The position numbers were made by a program, and so were the translations under genes. A DNA stretch of 64,000 bases, taken from NCBI GenBank assembly GCA_963973915.1, contig CAXBBM010000008.1:1-64000 (forward strand). The letters are read 5' to 3'. Numbering within the stretch: the first letter of the stretch is position 1; each line of letters starts with the position of its first letter. Shown here one piece after another: positions 8,268 to 16,727 of the stretch. A model generated the notes under the pieces. The model was not told where the DNA came from and did no database searches. It worked only from the letters and a program-made list of their open reading frames with translations. Origin of the DNA: Polycyclovorans sp002706265. Its GTDB lineage: Bacteria; Pseudomonadota; Gammaproteobacteria; Nevskiales; Nevskiaceae.

Positions 8268-9092
8268 TCATGGGCCGCCAAACCTGGCGTCTGGCCCGGC
8301 GTCTGGCCCGGCGTCGGGCCCAGCGTCGGGACTTGTGTCGGTCAGGGCCTCAAGGTCGGGCTCGCCGCAGCGGGCGGCGATCCAGTGGCGTGCCTGCTGC
8401 TTGAGCGCCGCCACCGCCGCGCGGTCCGACCCGGTGGGCAGACAGGGCGGCCCGATCACCACCGAGACCGGCCGCCAGCGAAACCCCCGCCATCCGGCGC
8501 CGAGCAGTTCGCGGCTGTTGCGAATCACTGCCGGCACCACCGGCACCTCGGCGCGCGCGGCCAGCAAGAACGCCCCGTTCTTGAACGGCAACAGTCCGGG
8601 GGCGTGGTCATCGAAGGTGCCTTCGGCAAAGATCGCCAGTGACTCGCCGGACTTCAGGCGCTTCATCAATTGGCGGGTCTGCTGGGCGCCTGCGCGCACC
8701 GAGCTGCGGTTGATGAAGGACACCCCCATGCGCCGCAGCACGCGGCCCACGAACGGCCAGCGGGCCGCGCCGTCCTGCACCACGAAGGTGAAACGGCCGG
8801 GCAGCACGGCGGTGAGAATCAGCCCGTCCATGTAGCTGGCGTGGTTGGAGACCACCACGGCGGGGGTGTCGGGCAACCCGTTCATGGCCTCGCGGCGCAG
8901 TCGCTGGCCGATCAGCGCCAGGCACACGTGCACGGCCGCCCGGCCGATGGCGCGGCGCAGGGGCAGGGTGGGGCTGACCAGTACCAGCGGGCAGAAGAAA
9001 CCGAACATCACCACGCAGAACACCGGCGTGGCGACCAGGCAATACAGACCGTCAGCGCAGCGGCGCAGCGTGGAAGGGCGGGGCGGCGTCAT
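8268..9092 (-). CDS. PlsC-like lysophospholipid acyltransferase
   Basis: This is a membrane-associated 1-acyl-glycerol-3-phosphate acyltransferase family member of 274 residues. The catalytic NHASYMD block (N83-D89, the NHx4D motif), GVSFINRSS and IFAEGTFDD (EGT at 157-159) are the conserved acyltransferase motifs. Residues 15-45 form a hydrophobic anchor. The last residues are a run of PDAG units encoded by a 12-bp tandem repeat, so the C-terminus is low complexity and probably variable between strains. It is transcribed divergently from xerD with only 20 bp between the starts. The exact acceptor lipid is unknown. Confidence 0.85.
   Translation of the reverse strand: MTPPRPSTLRRCADGLYCLVATPVFCVVMFGFFCPLVLVSPTLPLRRAIGRAAVHVCLALIGQRLRREAMNGLPDTPAVVVSNHASYMDGLILTAVLPGRFTFVVQDGAARWPFVGRVLRRMGVSFINRSSVRAGAQQTRQLMKRLKSGESLAIFAEGTFDDHAPGLLPFKNGAFLLAARAEVPVVPAVIRNSRELLGAGWRGFRWRPVSVVIGPPCLPTGSDRAAVAALKQQARHWIAARCGEPDLEALTDTSPDAGPDAGPDAGPDARFGGP
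8291..8326. repeat. 12-bp tandem repeat in the plsC-like 3' end
   Basis: Two identical copies of CTGGCCCGGCGT are followed by a near copy (CGGGCCCAGCGT) and then a decayed fourth unit to about 8338. The units encode PDAG repeats at the C-terminus of the acyltransferase. The 12-bp unit keeps frame on expansion or contraction. Confidence 0.85.
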
Positions 9093-9112
9093 CGAATTAT
9101 CATAGCCAGATC

Positions 9113-10024
9113 ATGGTGCCCGAACCCGCCGCGCTGGCTGCCTCACACCGTCTGATCGACGGCTTTCTCGATGCCCTGTGGCTGGAGCGTGGCGCGCGGC
9201 CCAACACCCGGGCCGGCTATGGCAGTGACCTGCGGCAGTTCGCCGCCTGCCTGGCGGAGAACAACAAGGCGCTGACCGACGCCCACGAGGCCGACATCCA
9301 GCAATGGATTGCCCGTGGCGCCCGGCAAACCGTGGCCCGTACCCAGGCGCGGCGGGTTTCGGCGCTGCGGCAGTTTTACCAGTGGCGGCTGCGCGAGGAC
9401 GGCAGCGCCATGGACCCCACCGTGTCGCTCAAGGCCCCGCGTCTGGGGCGGCGACTGCCGCGCAGCCTGAGCGAAGACGAGATCGAACGCCTGCTCGACG
9501 CCCCCGACACCAACACGCCGCTGGGCCTGCGTGACCGCGCCATGTTCGAGCTGATGTACGCCTCCGGCCTGCGCGTGACCGAACTGGTCGAACTCAGCCT
9601 GCCGCGGCTCGACCTGCAACGCGGCCTGGTGCAGGTGCTCGGCAAGGGCGGCAAGGAGCGGCTGGTGCCGATGGGGGAATGGGCCAGCGACTGGGTGACC
9701 CGTTATCTGCGTCAGGCGCGGCCGCTGTGGGTCGCCAGGGGGCAGGTCGACGTGGTGTTCTGCTCACAGCGCGGCGAGGCCATGACCCGCCAGAACGCCT
9801 GGCTGAGAATCAAGCAGCACGCGGTGCGCGCGGGCATTGGCAGCGCCCTGTCGCCGCACATGCTGCGCCATGCCTTCGCCACCCATCTGCTCAATCACGG
9901 TGCCGATCTGCGCAGTCTGCAAAGCCTGCTGGGGCACGCCGACCTGTCGACCACGCAGATCTACACCCACGTGGCCCAGGCCCGGTTGCAGCAGCTGCAC
10001 GCCCGGCACCATCCCCGGGCCTGA
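9113..10024 (+). CDS. xerD: tyrosine recombinase XerD
   Basis: XerD acts with XerC at dif to resolve chromosome dimers. The 303-residue product has an N-terminal SAM-like DNA-binding domain and the full catalytic set: Arg154 (ASGLRVTEL), Lys178 (GKGGKER), His249 and Arg252 (HMLRHAFATHLL), His275 (LLGHADL) and Tyr284 (TTQIYTHV). The spacing matches E. coli XerD within a few residues. dsbC follows 49 bp later, as in other Gammaproteobacteria, which favours XerD over XerC. No integrase-type mobile context is present. Confidence 0.95.
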   Translation: MVPEPAALAASHRLIDGFLDALWLERGARPNTRAGYGSDLRQFAACLAENNKALTDAHEADIQQWIARGARQTVARTQARRVSALRQFYQWRLREDGSAMDPTVSLKAPRLGRRLPRSLSEDEIERLLDAPDTNTPLGLRDRAMFELMYASGLRVTELVELSLPRLDLQRGLVQVLGKGGKERLVPMGEWASDWVTRYLRQARPLWVARGQVDVVFCSQRGEAMTRQNAWLRIKQHAVRAGIGSALSPHMLRHAFATHLLNHGADLRSLQSLLGHADLSTTQIYTHVAQARLQQLHARHHPRA

Positions 10025-10073
10025 GGGCGATTTGCCATACTCGCGCCTCACGATTTTCACGAAGGCCTTGCCC

Positions 10074-10880
10074 ATGCCGTCTGCCGTTCGTTTGTTGCCC
10101 GCCGTCGCCCTGATGGCCCTGCTGGTGGCCTGCCAGGACCCCACCCCCGAACCGGTGACGCCGCCAACGCCCACGCAATCGCCCACCCGGGCCACGCCGG
10201 TGCCGGTGTCTGAAGGCATTGCCGAGGAATACCAGGCACTGGCCGAAACCCTGACCGAGATCATGGGCGTGGCGCCGGATGCGATTGGGCCGGCGGCCGC
10301 CGAGGGCATGCTGCAGGTGCGCTGGGGCACCAACTTTGCCTACCTGCCCGAGGGGGGCAGCCACGTCGTCTTCGGCGACATGATCGACCTGCGCACCGGC
10401 GAGCAGATCACTGAAGCCAGTCGCAAGGCCATGCGCCTGGCGGCTTTGGCGCGTGTTGAAGACAGCATCGAGTTCCTGCCGAAGTCGCCCCGCCACGTCG
10501 TCACCGTGTTCACCGACATCGACTGCGGCTACTGCCGCAAGATGCACAGCGAGTTGGCCGATTACCTGGCCGAAGACATTGGCATCCGCTACGTGTTCTA
10601 TCCGCGCTCGGGGCCGGGCACCGAGTCGTTCCGCAAGGCCGAGGCCGTGTGGTGCAGCAGTGACCGCAAAAAGGCGCTCACCGAGGCCAAGCAAGGCGCG
10701 GCGATGAAGGGCGACAGCAGTTGCGCCAACCCGGTGCTCGCCGACTACCAGCTTGGACAGGAACTGGGCCTGCGCGGCACGCCGATGATCGTCCTGCCCG
10801 ACGGCGAGATCATCAACGGCTACGTGCCCGCCGCGTCATTGGCCGCCCAGCTGGCCACGGCGGACCAGGCCGAGGGCTGA
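10074..10880 (+). CDS. dsbC: DsbC-type thiol:disulfide interchange protein, probably a lipoprotein
   Basis: This is the envelope disulfide isomerase of the DsbC family. The 268-residue product has the thioredoxin-domain motif CGYC (Cys151 and Cys154), the cis-proline loop TP (236-237) and a second cysteine pair (194 and 217) that matches the structural disulfide of DsbC. The N-terminus is unusual: it ends in LLVAC with Cys20 in lipobox position. A proline/threonine-rich linker follows (residues 21-44). This looks like a lipid-anchored protein rather than the usual soluble form. The start at 10074 is the first Met giving a sensible signal; the frame runs further upstream inside xerD. Confidence 0.9.
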   Translation: MPSAVRLLPAVALMALLVACQDPTPEPVTPPTPTQSPTRATPVPVSEGIAEEYQALAETLTEIMGVAPDAIGPAAAEGMLQVRWGTNFAYLPEGGSHVVFGDMIDLRTGEQITEASRKAMRLAALARVEDSIEFLPKSPRHVVTVFTDIDCGYCRKMHSELADYLAEDIGIRYVFYPRSGPGTESFRKAEAVWCSSDRKKALTEAKQGAAMKGDSSCANPVLADYQLGQELGLRGTPMIVLPDGEIINGYVPAASLAAQLATADQAEG

Positions 10881-11064
10881 CCACGTAAGGCTGATCGCCC
10901 CGGGCCGGCCAACCGTGTCGCAGCGCGCGTCCGTGCGGCGTCGCCCCGGCGATCAATCGGTGAAGCGGGGCCTTCGTGACGCGTCGGGTTCGGGCAAACC
11001 GGGGCGGGCTGTTAATCTTGTGGCCCTCGCGCGCCTGCCTCTTCGTCTGGAATCCGGCTGATCC

Positions 11065-11559
11065 ATGTCTGTTGAATACAAAAATGTTTACTGGCTGTGG
11101 CTTTCGGCCGCCGTGATTCTGATCGACCAGGTGACCAAGCAACTGGTGGTGCGCAATTTCGAGCACTACGACGTGCTGCCGTTGATTCCCCACTTCAACC
11201 TCATCCGGCTGCACAACACCGGCGCGGCATTCTCGATGCTGTCGAATGCGCCGCCCCTGTTTTTTGTGGCGCTGGGCGTGGCGGTGAGCGTGGGGATTCT
11301 GGTCTGGATGCGCCGTCACCCGCAGACCGAGCGTCTGATGGCCGTCGGCCTGGCGCTGATTCTCGGCGGCGCGCTGGGCAACGTGATGGACCGCGTCGGG
11401 CGGGGTTACGTCGTCGATTTCATCGATTTTTACTGGGGCAACTGGCATTTTGCCGCGTTCAACGTGGCCGACATGGCCATTTCAGTGGGCGCCGGCGTCC
11501 TGATGCTGGATGCCCTTTTGCAATGGCGCCGCGATCGGCGCCAAAGGAAGCTCACATGA
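11065..11559 (+). CDS. lspA: lipoprotein signal peptidase II LspA
   Basis: LspA is the inner-membrane aspartyl protease that removes signal peptides from prolipoproteins after lipidation. The 164-residue product has four membrane helices, the NTGAAF motif (51-56) and both catalytic aspartates, Asp109 in GNVMDR and Asp136 in FNVAD. The stop overlaps the ispH ATG (ATGA), so the two are co-translated. The usual partner ileS is not adjacent; it lies about 16 kb away with murJ and ribF. Confidence 0.96.
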   Translation: MSVEYKNVYWLWLSAAVILIDQVTKQLVVRNFEHYDVLPLIPHFNLIRLHNTGAAFSMLSNAPPLFFVALGVAVSVGILVWMRRHPQTERLMAVGLALILGGALGNVMDRVGRGYVVDFIDFYWGNWHFAAFNVADMAISVGAGVLMLDALLQWRRDRRQRKLT

Positions 11560-12524
11560 AGATCGTGCTTGCCAATCCGCGGGGTTTCTGCGCCGGGGTC
11601 GACCGCGCCATCGAGATCGTCGAGCGCGCCATCGAGCAACTGGGGCCGCCCATCTACGTGCGTCACGAGGTGGTGCACAACCGGTTCGTGGTGGAAGACC
11701 TGCGCAACCGCGGCGCCATCTTTGTCGAAGACGTGAACCAGATTCCGGCCGGCGCCACCTGCATCTTCTCGGCCCACGGCGTGTCGCAAATCGTGCGTGA
11801 CCAGGCCCGGCAGCGTGGCCTGACGGTGTTTGACGCCACCTGCCCCCTGGTGACCAAGGTGCACATCGAGGTGCAGCGCTACGCCCGCGAGGGGCGCGAC
11901 GTGGTCCTGATCGGCCACGCCGGACACCCCGAGGTCGAGGGCACCATGGGGCAGTTCGACACCCGCTTTGGTGGCGCCATTCATCTGGTCGAGTCGCCGC
12001 AGGACGTGGACAGCCTCAGCCCCGGTCAGCCCGACCACATGGCCTATGTGACCCAGACCACCCTGTCGATGGACGACACCGCCAAGGTCATTGACGCGCT
12101 TCGGGTGCGGTTTCCGCACATTCTCGGGCCGCGCAAGGACGACATCTGCTACGCCACCACCAATCGCCAGGAAGCCGTGAAGGCCCTGGTCAGGCAATGT
12201 GATGTGCTGCTGGTGGTGGGCTCGGCCAACAGTTCCAACTCCAATCGCCTGCGTGAACTCGGCACGCTGGCCGGTGTGCGCGCCTATCTGGTGGACGGCC
12301 CTGAAGACCTGCAGGCCCAATGGTTCGAGGGCTGCGCGGCCGTGGGCGTCACGGCCGGGGCAAGCGCGCCGGAATCGATCGTGCAGGGCGTGGTCCAGCG
12401 TCTGACCGAGCTGGGCGGCACCGCCGCCGAAGAGATGAAGGGGCGCGAAGAGCACATTGTGTTCTCGCTGCCCCCGCAGTTGCGGCGCGCGGTTGAAACG
12501 CGCGAACCGCCGGGTTCTCACTGA
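11556..12524 (+). CDS. ispH: 4-hydroxy-3-methylbut-2-enyl diphosphate reductase IspH
   Basis: IspH is the last enzyme of the MEP isoprenoid pathway and makes IPP and DMAPP with a [4Fe-4S] cluster. Cluster ligands Cys12 (RGFCAGV), Cys96 (DATCPLV) and Cys198 (DDICYATTNRQ) are in place. Substrate residues His41, His74, His124 and Glu126 (GHAGHPEVEGTMGQ) are also present. The start at 11556 follows from the ATGA overlap with lspA. The product is 322 residues, the normal length. A strong terminator follows 23 bp after the stop. Confidence 0.96.
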   Translation: MKIVLANPRGFCAGVDRAIEIVERAIEQLGPPIYVRHEVVHNRFVVEDLRNRGAIFVEDVNQIPAGATCIFSAHGVSQIVRDQARQRGLTVFDATCPLVTKVHIEVQRYAREGRDVVLIGHAGHPEVEGTMGQFDTRFGGAIHLVESPQDVDSLSPGQPDHMAYVTQTTLSMDDTAKVIDALRVRFPHILGPRKDDICYATTNRQEAVKALVRQCDVLLVVGSANSSNSNRLRELGTLAGVRAYLVDGPEDLQAQWFEGCAAVGVTAGASAPESIVQGVVQRLTELGGTAAEEMKGREEHIVFSLPPQLRRAVETREPPGSH

Positions 12525-12546
12525 GTGTGCGATCCCGCCCGTGACC

Positions 12547-12584
12547 CACAAAAAAGGCCCGATTTCTCGGGCCTTTTTTGTGTG
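12547..12584. terminator. bidirectional rho-independent terminator
   Basis: A long perfect stem (CACAAAAAAGGCCCGA with its complement) encloses a short loop, with an A-run on one side and a T-run on the other. It lies between the convergent ispH (+) and fadE (-) genes and can serve both. Confidence 0.92.
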
Positions 12585-12609
12585 ACGGGGCGTGCGCTTG
12601 CGCGCCATG

Positions 12610-14910
12610 TCACGCGGCTTCGGTCTTCGCCTTGGGCGCGTGGCGGGTTTTCGCGGCCGCAGGCGGCACGCCAAAGTAAATGCCGCTTTGCCCCTTCGAG
12701 GTCTCGAAGTACTGCTCGGGCGTGAAAACGTCCACTTCGATGTTGTGAAGGCGGGCGGCGTAGGCCGCGGTGACCCGGCTGGCTTCCTCGCGGCTGATGA
12801 TGGCCTGCTGCGCGGCGTCTTCGGCCAGCAATTCGGGCGTGCCGCGTGGCAGTTTCTTGTTGCGCTGCGCCTGGATGATTTTCTGCAGTCCCGGCTCGGC
12901 CTCGGCCATCAGCTTGAAGGTGGCGAACAGGCGGCCGAAGCCGGGTCGATCCGCGGCCGGAAAATACACCCCGTCATGCAGGCGCTTGTACTGTTCGCCA
13001 TAGGTTTGCGTGGTCAACGCAGCCTTGTGGCTCAGCGCATCGTTGGGCAGCGTGCCGATCGGATTGATGCGCACCCACCACAGGCTCAGCACGCGCATGA
13101 CCGCGCCCACCGGGCCGTCGAAGTTGGCGTAGATGCCTTCAAACGCTTCCTGCACCTGCGCCAGCGCGTACTGCACGCTGTAATGCAGCAGCGGCAGGTC
13201 GTCACGACGCGCACCCTCGGCCTCGAAGCGGCGCAGGGCGCCACTGGCCAGAATCATCCAGGCCAGCGCGTCGGCATAGCGGCCGGTGAGATTGCCCCGC
13301 GCCTTGAGCTTGCCCCCCAGGGCGAACATGGCAATGTTGGTCAGCATCGAGAAACGGCTGGCGGCCCAGCCCAGACGCCGGTAATGCACCCGGGTGGCGC
13401 TGTGCACATTGCCGGGCATGGGCACCGACCAGCCGCGGGTGAGGCCGCGCAACAGGGTTCGCCCGATGTTGGCAAAAAAGTGCCCGAACCACGCCAGCAG
13501 ATTGCTGCGGAAGGCGTCCACATCGTCGGCTTCGACAGCGTTGACCACGTTCAGCGCATAGGGGTGGCAGCGCGTGGCGCCCTGACCGAAGGTGATCAGG
13601 GTGCGCGTCATGATGTTGGCGCCCTCCACGGTCACGCCCACCGGTGCGCTGCTGTAACCCGGCCCGAGAATGTTGTTCGGCCCCTGCATGACGCCGGCGC
13701 CGGCAAAGATGTCCATGCCGTCGGTGCCCAGCTGGCGCGCCACCTCGGTGGTCCAGGCCTTGAGCACGGCGGAGACCACCGGCGGCTGTTCGCCGTTGTC
13801 GATGGCCGAACAGGCCGCGATGCGTGCACCGTCCATCATGTAGGTGAGCGCATTGATCTTGGCGATCTTCGATTCGATGCCTTCCATCCGGCCGATGGGG
13901 ATGGAGAACTGCTGGCGGATCATCGAATACGGGCCGGTTGCGGCCGACACCACCTTGGCGGCGCCGATGGCCCCGGCGGGCAGCGAGATGGCGCGGCCGC
14001 CGGCGAGCTGTTCCATCAGCATGCGCCAGCCTTCGCCGGCCTTTTCAGCGCCGCCGATGATGTTGTCAGCGGGAACCACCACGTCCTTGCCGACCAGCGG
14101 CCCGTTGTAGAACGGCTCGCCGATGGGCAGGTGATGGTCGCCGCTTTCGAACCCCGGGGTGTCCTTGTGGATCAGCACGCAGGTGATGCCGGGCGATTCG
14201 CCTTTGCCCAGCAGATTGTCAGGATCGTGCAGGTTGCAGGCCAGGGTCACCAGATTGGCGATGGGCGCGAGGGTGATGTAGCGCTTGCGGAAGTTGAGCC
14301 TGATCTTGACCTCGTCACCGTCTTTGAAGACCTCGCCCTCGGCCCTGATGCTGGCGGCATCCGAGCCGGCGGTCGGCTCGGTGAGGCCGAAGCAGGGCAC
14401 GTATTCGCCGGTGGCGAGCTTGGGCAGGTAGTTGTCTTTCTGCGCCTCGGTGCCGTAGTGCTTGATCAGTTCGGCCGCGCCCAGCGAATTGGGGATGACG
14501 ACGAAGGTGCCGACCGTGGCGTTGACCGGGCTGATCTTGGTCAGAATCGTGCTGATGGCCAGGGAGGAGAACGCCTTGCCGCCGTACGCCTTGGGAATGA
14601 GGAAGCCCATGAAGCCTTCACGCTTGAGAAAGCTCAGCACCTCGTCCGGTATGCGCCGCGTGCGGTTGATGTCGTAGCGATCCAGCATGCCCAGCAGCTC
14701 ATTGACCGGGCCGTCGAGAAAGGCCTGTTCCTCGTCGGTGAGCTGGCTGTAGGGGCTGGCGAGAATCGTCTCGAAGTCGGGGTTGCCACGAAAGAACTCC
14801 CCGTCGATCCATACCGTGCCGGCCTCCAGGGCCTGCCGCTCGGTGTCGGAAATGCGCGGCAGGATGTTGTTTGACTTCATCCATTTCATCAGCGGTGAAA
14901 ACATGGGCAT
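12610..14910 (-). CDS. fadE: FadE-type acyl-CoA dehydrogenase
   Basis: This is the first oxidation step of fatty-acid beta-oxidation, converting acyl-CoA to trans-2-enoyl-CoA. The 766-residue protein has the long FadE architecture. The acyl-CoA dehydrogenase fold spans about residues 60-460: YVPCFGLTEPTAGSDAAS is the FAD/substrate signature, and PVGVTVEGANIMTRTLITFG resembles the conserved FadE C-terminal entry. A large C-terminal domain (DUF1974 type) follows to about residue 750. E. coli FadE has 814 residues and an N-terminal membrane segment, which is missing here. The gene stands alone, with a shared terminator downstream. No FadR site was identified. Confidence 0.93.
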   Translation of the reverse strand: MPMFSPLMKWMKSNNILPRISDTERQALEAGTVWIDGEFFRGNPDFETILASPYSQLTDEEQAFLDGPVNELLGMLDRYDINRTRRIPDEVLSFLKREGFMGFLIPKAYGGKAFSSLAISTILTKISPVNATVGTFVVIPNSLGAAELIKHYGTEAQKDNYLPKLATGEYVPCFGLTEPTAGSDAASIRAEGEVFKDGDEVKIRLNFRKRYITLAPIANLVTLACNLHDPDNLLGKGESPGITCVLIHKDTPGFESGDHHLPIGEPFYNGPLVGKDVVVPADNIIGGAEKAGEGWRMLMEQLAGGRAISLPAGAIGAAKVVSAATGPYSMIRQQFSIPIGRMEGIESKIAKINALTYMMDGARIAACSAIDNGEQPPVVSAVLKAWTTEVARQLGTDGMDIFAGAGVMQGPNNILGPGYSSAPVGVTVEGANIMTRTLITFGQGATRCHPYALNVVNAVEADDVDAFRSNLLAWFGHFFANIGRTLLRGLTRGWSVPMPGNVHSATRVHYRRLGWAASRFSMLTNIAMFALGGKLKARGNLTGRYADALAWMILASGALRRFEAEGARRDDLPLLHYSVQYALAQVQEAFEGIYANFDGPVGAVMRVLSLWWVRINPIGTLPNDALSHKAALTTQTYGEQYKRLHDGVYFPAADRPGFGRLFATFKLMAEAEPGLQKIIQAQRNKKLPRGTPELLAEDAAQQAIISREEASRVTAAYAARLHNIEVDVFTPEQYFETSKGQSGIYFGVPPAAAKTRHAPKAKTEAA

Positions 14911-15050
14911 GGCCCTCCTGGAGGTTGAATGCCGTTACAGTTTGTCGCAGTGCAGCAAAGCGTGCAAAGGGTGAAGGGCCGCCCGCAGCGTGTCAGCGAT
15001 CTTCGATTGCGCGCCCGCCGGGGCCGGTCAGACCCCGGTGCGCGGCGGTT

Positions 15051-15908
15051 TCAGCGGGTCTTTTCGAACCGCAGGGTCATGCGGTCACTCTCGCCGATGG
15101 CGCGATACCGGTCCTGGTGCGTTTCGCCCAGTCGCAGCGAGGGCGGCAGGGTCCACACGCCTGCCGGATGGTCGGCCGTGTCGCGCGGGTTGGCGTTGAT
15201 GTTGCTGATGCCGGTCAGGGTGAAGCCGGCCTGCTCGGCCAGACGGATGACTTCGGCCTGCAGCATGTAACCGCTCTTGGCCTGGTCCGATTTGGGCCGG
15301 CCCGCCGGCAGCCGGTGCTCGACGATGCCCAGGGTGCCGCCCGGCTTGAGCACCTGGTTGAAGGCGCGGAACGCGGCCAGAACGCCGTCGTCACCGCCGT
15401 TGCGGTCGTACCAGCTGTGCACGTTGCGAAAGGTGAGCACCAGATCGGCGCTGACCACCGGGGCGATGGCGGTGAGGTTGGGCAGCTCGAAGGCGGTGAC
15501 CGTCACCTGGTTGTAAATCTGCGGCGCGGCGCTCAGTTTTTCCATGAACGCCGCGTGCGAGGTGCGGAAGTAGTCCACCGTGGATTGCGGGTTGAACTGT
15601 GCGGCGTAGAGCTTGCCGGTGTCGCGCAGGTACGGGGCCAGAATCTCGGTGTACCAGCCGCCGGCGCCGGGGGATACCTCCACCACCGTCATGCCCGGTT
15701 GCAGGCCGAAAAACTTCAGGGTTTCAGCCGGGTTCCGGTAGACATCACGGGCCGCAAACGCTGGCGATCGGTGGTCAGACGCCAGCACCTGGGCCAGCCG
15801 CGCGTCGGTCTGGGCCGAGGCCGTGGCGGCGCCCAGCAGGCTGGCGGCAATCAGCATGGCCATGCCCATGACAGGAACGAAAGCGGCCATCGGCCTATTC
15901 AGCATCAT
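15051..15908 (-). CDS. exported SAM-dependent methyltransferase-like protein (COG4798-like)
   Basis: The product of about 285 residues begins with a hydrophobic export signal (about residues 10-32, ending TASAQ). A class I methyltransferase fold follows: VVEVSPGAGGWYTEILAPYL replaces the glycine-rich motif I, and ADLVLTFRNVHSWYD and LKPGGTLGIVEHRL match motifs IV-VI. Its family is predicted periplasmic, which is puzzling because SAM is cytosolic. It starts at an ATGATG pair (15903-15908) that overlaps the DUF547 stop, so it is the last gene of the arsM-led operon. The function is unknown; a role in maturing an arsenical or a quinone-like substrate is only inference. Confidence 0.82.
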   Translation of the reverse strand: MMLNRPMAAFVPVMGMAMLIAASLLGAATASAQTDARLAQVLASDHRSPAFAARDVYRNPAETLKFFGLQPGMTVVEVSPGAGGWYTEILAPYLRDTGKLYAAQFNPQSTVDYFRTSHAAFMEKLSAAPQIYNQVTVTAFELPNLTAIAPVVSADLVLTFRNVHSWYDRNGGDDGVLAAFRAFNQVLKPGGTLGIVEHRLPAGRPKSDQAKSGYMLQAEVIRLAEQAGFTLTGISNINANPRDTADHPAGVWTLPPSLRLGETHQDRYRAIGESDRMTLRFEKTR

Positions 15909-16695
15909 TGAGATTCCAGTTGTAGTCGGTGAATTCGAGTTCAAAGTCTTGTTGCCTGATGCGTTTGCGGTCGGCGGCGGTGTCGGCCAGCCATTCGGCA
16001 TGTTGCGCGAGCCAGGCGCTGCGATCTGCCTGACCGTTGACCTTGAAGTCTTCACGGTACCAGCGCAGCAGCGGGGTGACGTACAGGGTGCCGGTTTGGG
16101 CATCGAAGTGGTTACGGCGGCGGTCCTGCAGAAACTGCCGGGTGGCCGCGTCGAGTTGGGCGTCCAGGCCGTCGGCGGCGAAGGGCCTTGGCTGCAGTGC
16201 CGGGCAGCCAATCGAGGCGCAGTTGACGGCGAAGTGGATGCGCGGGTCCGGGTAGTGGGCACGCAGGGTGTCGTGTTCCAACCAGTCGAGGCTGCGCTGT
16301 GCGCCCAGCAGGCTGAAGAAGCTGCGCTTCCAGGGTGAGCGCAGCAGGCTGCCGAGGTCGCGGATTGATGTCAGATCGGGGTAGGCGGTGAGGATCAGCG
16401 ACAAGGTGAAGCCGTTGTAGGCGTTGATGAGAAAGGCCATCTGCTGGTCGCGGGACCAGCCCTCGAATGCCGCAGGTTCGACCGCCGACCAGGTGTCCAG
16501 CACGGCGGCAAGCTTGGCCTGGTCCTTTTTCAGGGCGGCGTAGTCCACCGTGCCGCGCGTCTGGCGGTCGTGCAGCTGCACGTGCGCGTCCAGCAGGCCG
16601 CCGTAGTCGCGGTAGGCGTGATCGAAGGCCTGCGCGGGCAGACTGATCAGCGCGGCCAGAATGCCCGCCAGGTGCCAATACGCTCGAATGCGCAT
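15895..16695 (-). CDS. DUF547-domain exported protein
   Basis: The 266-residue protein has a signal peptide (about 1-23, ending PAQA) and a DUF547 domain. Features of that domain are KKDQAKLAAVLDTWSAV, AFLINAYNGFTLSLIL, VNCASIGCPAL (a Cys-rich block often likened to a papain-like active site) and TPLLRWYREDFKVNG. No enzymatic activity is established for the family. It lies 32 bp after the TVP38-reductase gene and overlaps the start of the methyltransferase. Genes of this type recur beside arsM/arsS in other genomes as far as I recall, which would link it to arsenic metabolism. Confidence 0.85.
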   Translation of the reverse strand: MRIRAYWHLAGILAALISLPAQAFDHAYRDYGGLLDAHVQLHDRQTRGTVDYAALKKDQAKLAAVLDTWSAVEPAAFEGWSRDQQMAFLINAYNGFTLSLILTAYPDLTSIRDLGSLLRSPWKRSFFSLLGAQRSLDWLEHDTLRAHYPDPRIHFAVNCASIGCPALQPRPFAADGLDAQLDAATRQFLQDRRRNHFDAQTGTLYVTPLLRWYREDFKVNGQADRSAWLAQHAEWLADTAADRKRIRQQDFELEFTDYNWNLNDAE

Positions 16696-16727
16696 GCGAA
16701 AGTCCTTGTGGTTATGAGGCGATCGGC

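Noticed and set aside
9113..10024. Mobile-element integrase
   Set aside because: The tyrosine recombinase matches XerD in length, catalytic spacing and xerD-dsbC order. No attachment site, phage or transfer genes are nearby.
12592..14874. 760-codon plus-strand open frame opposite fadE
   Set aside because: It is fully antisense to a clear acyl-CoA dehydrogenase. Long antisense frames are expected at this GC content.
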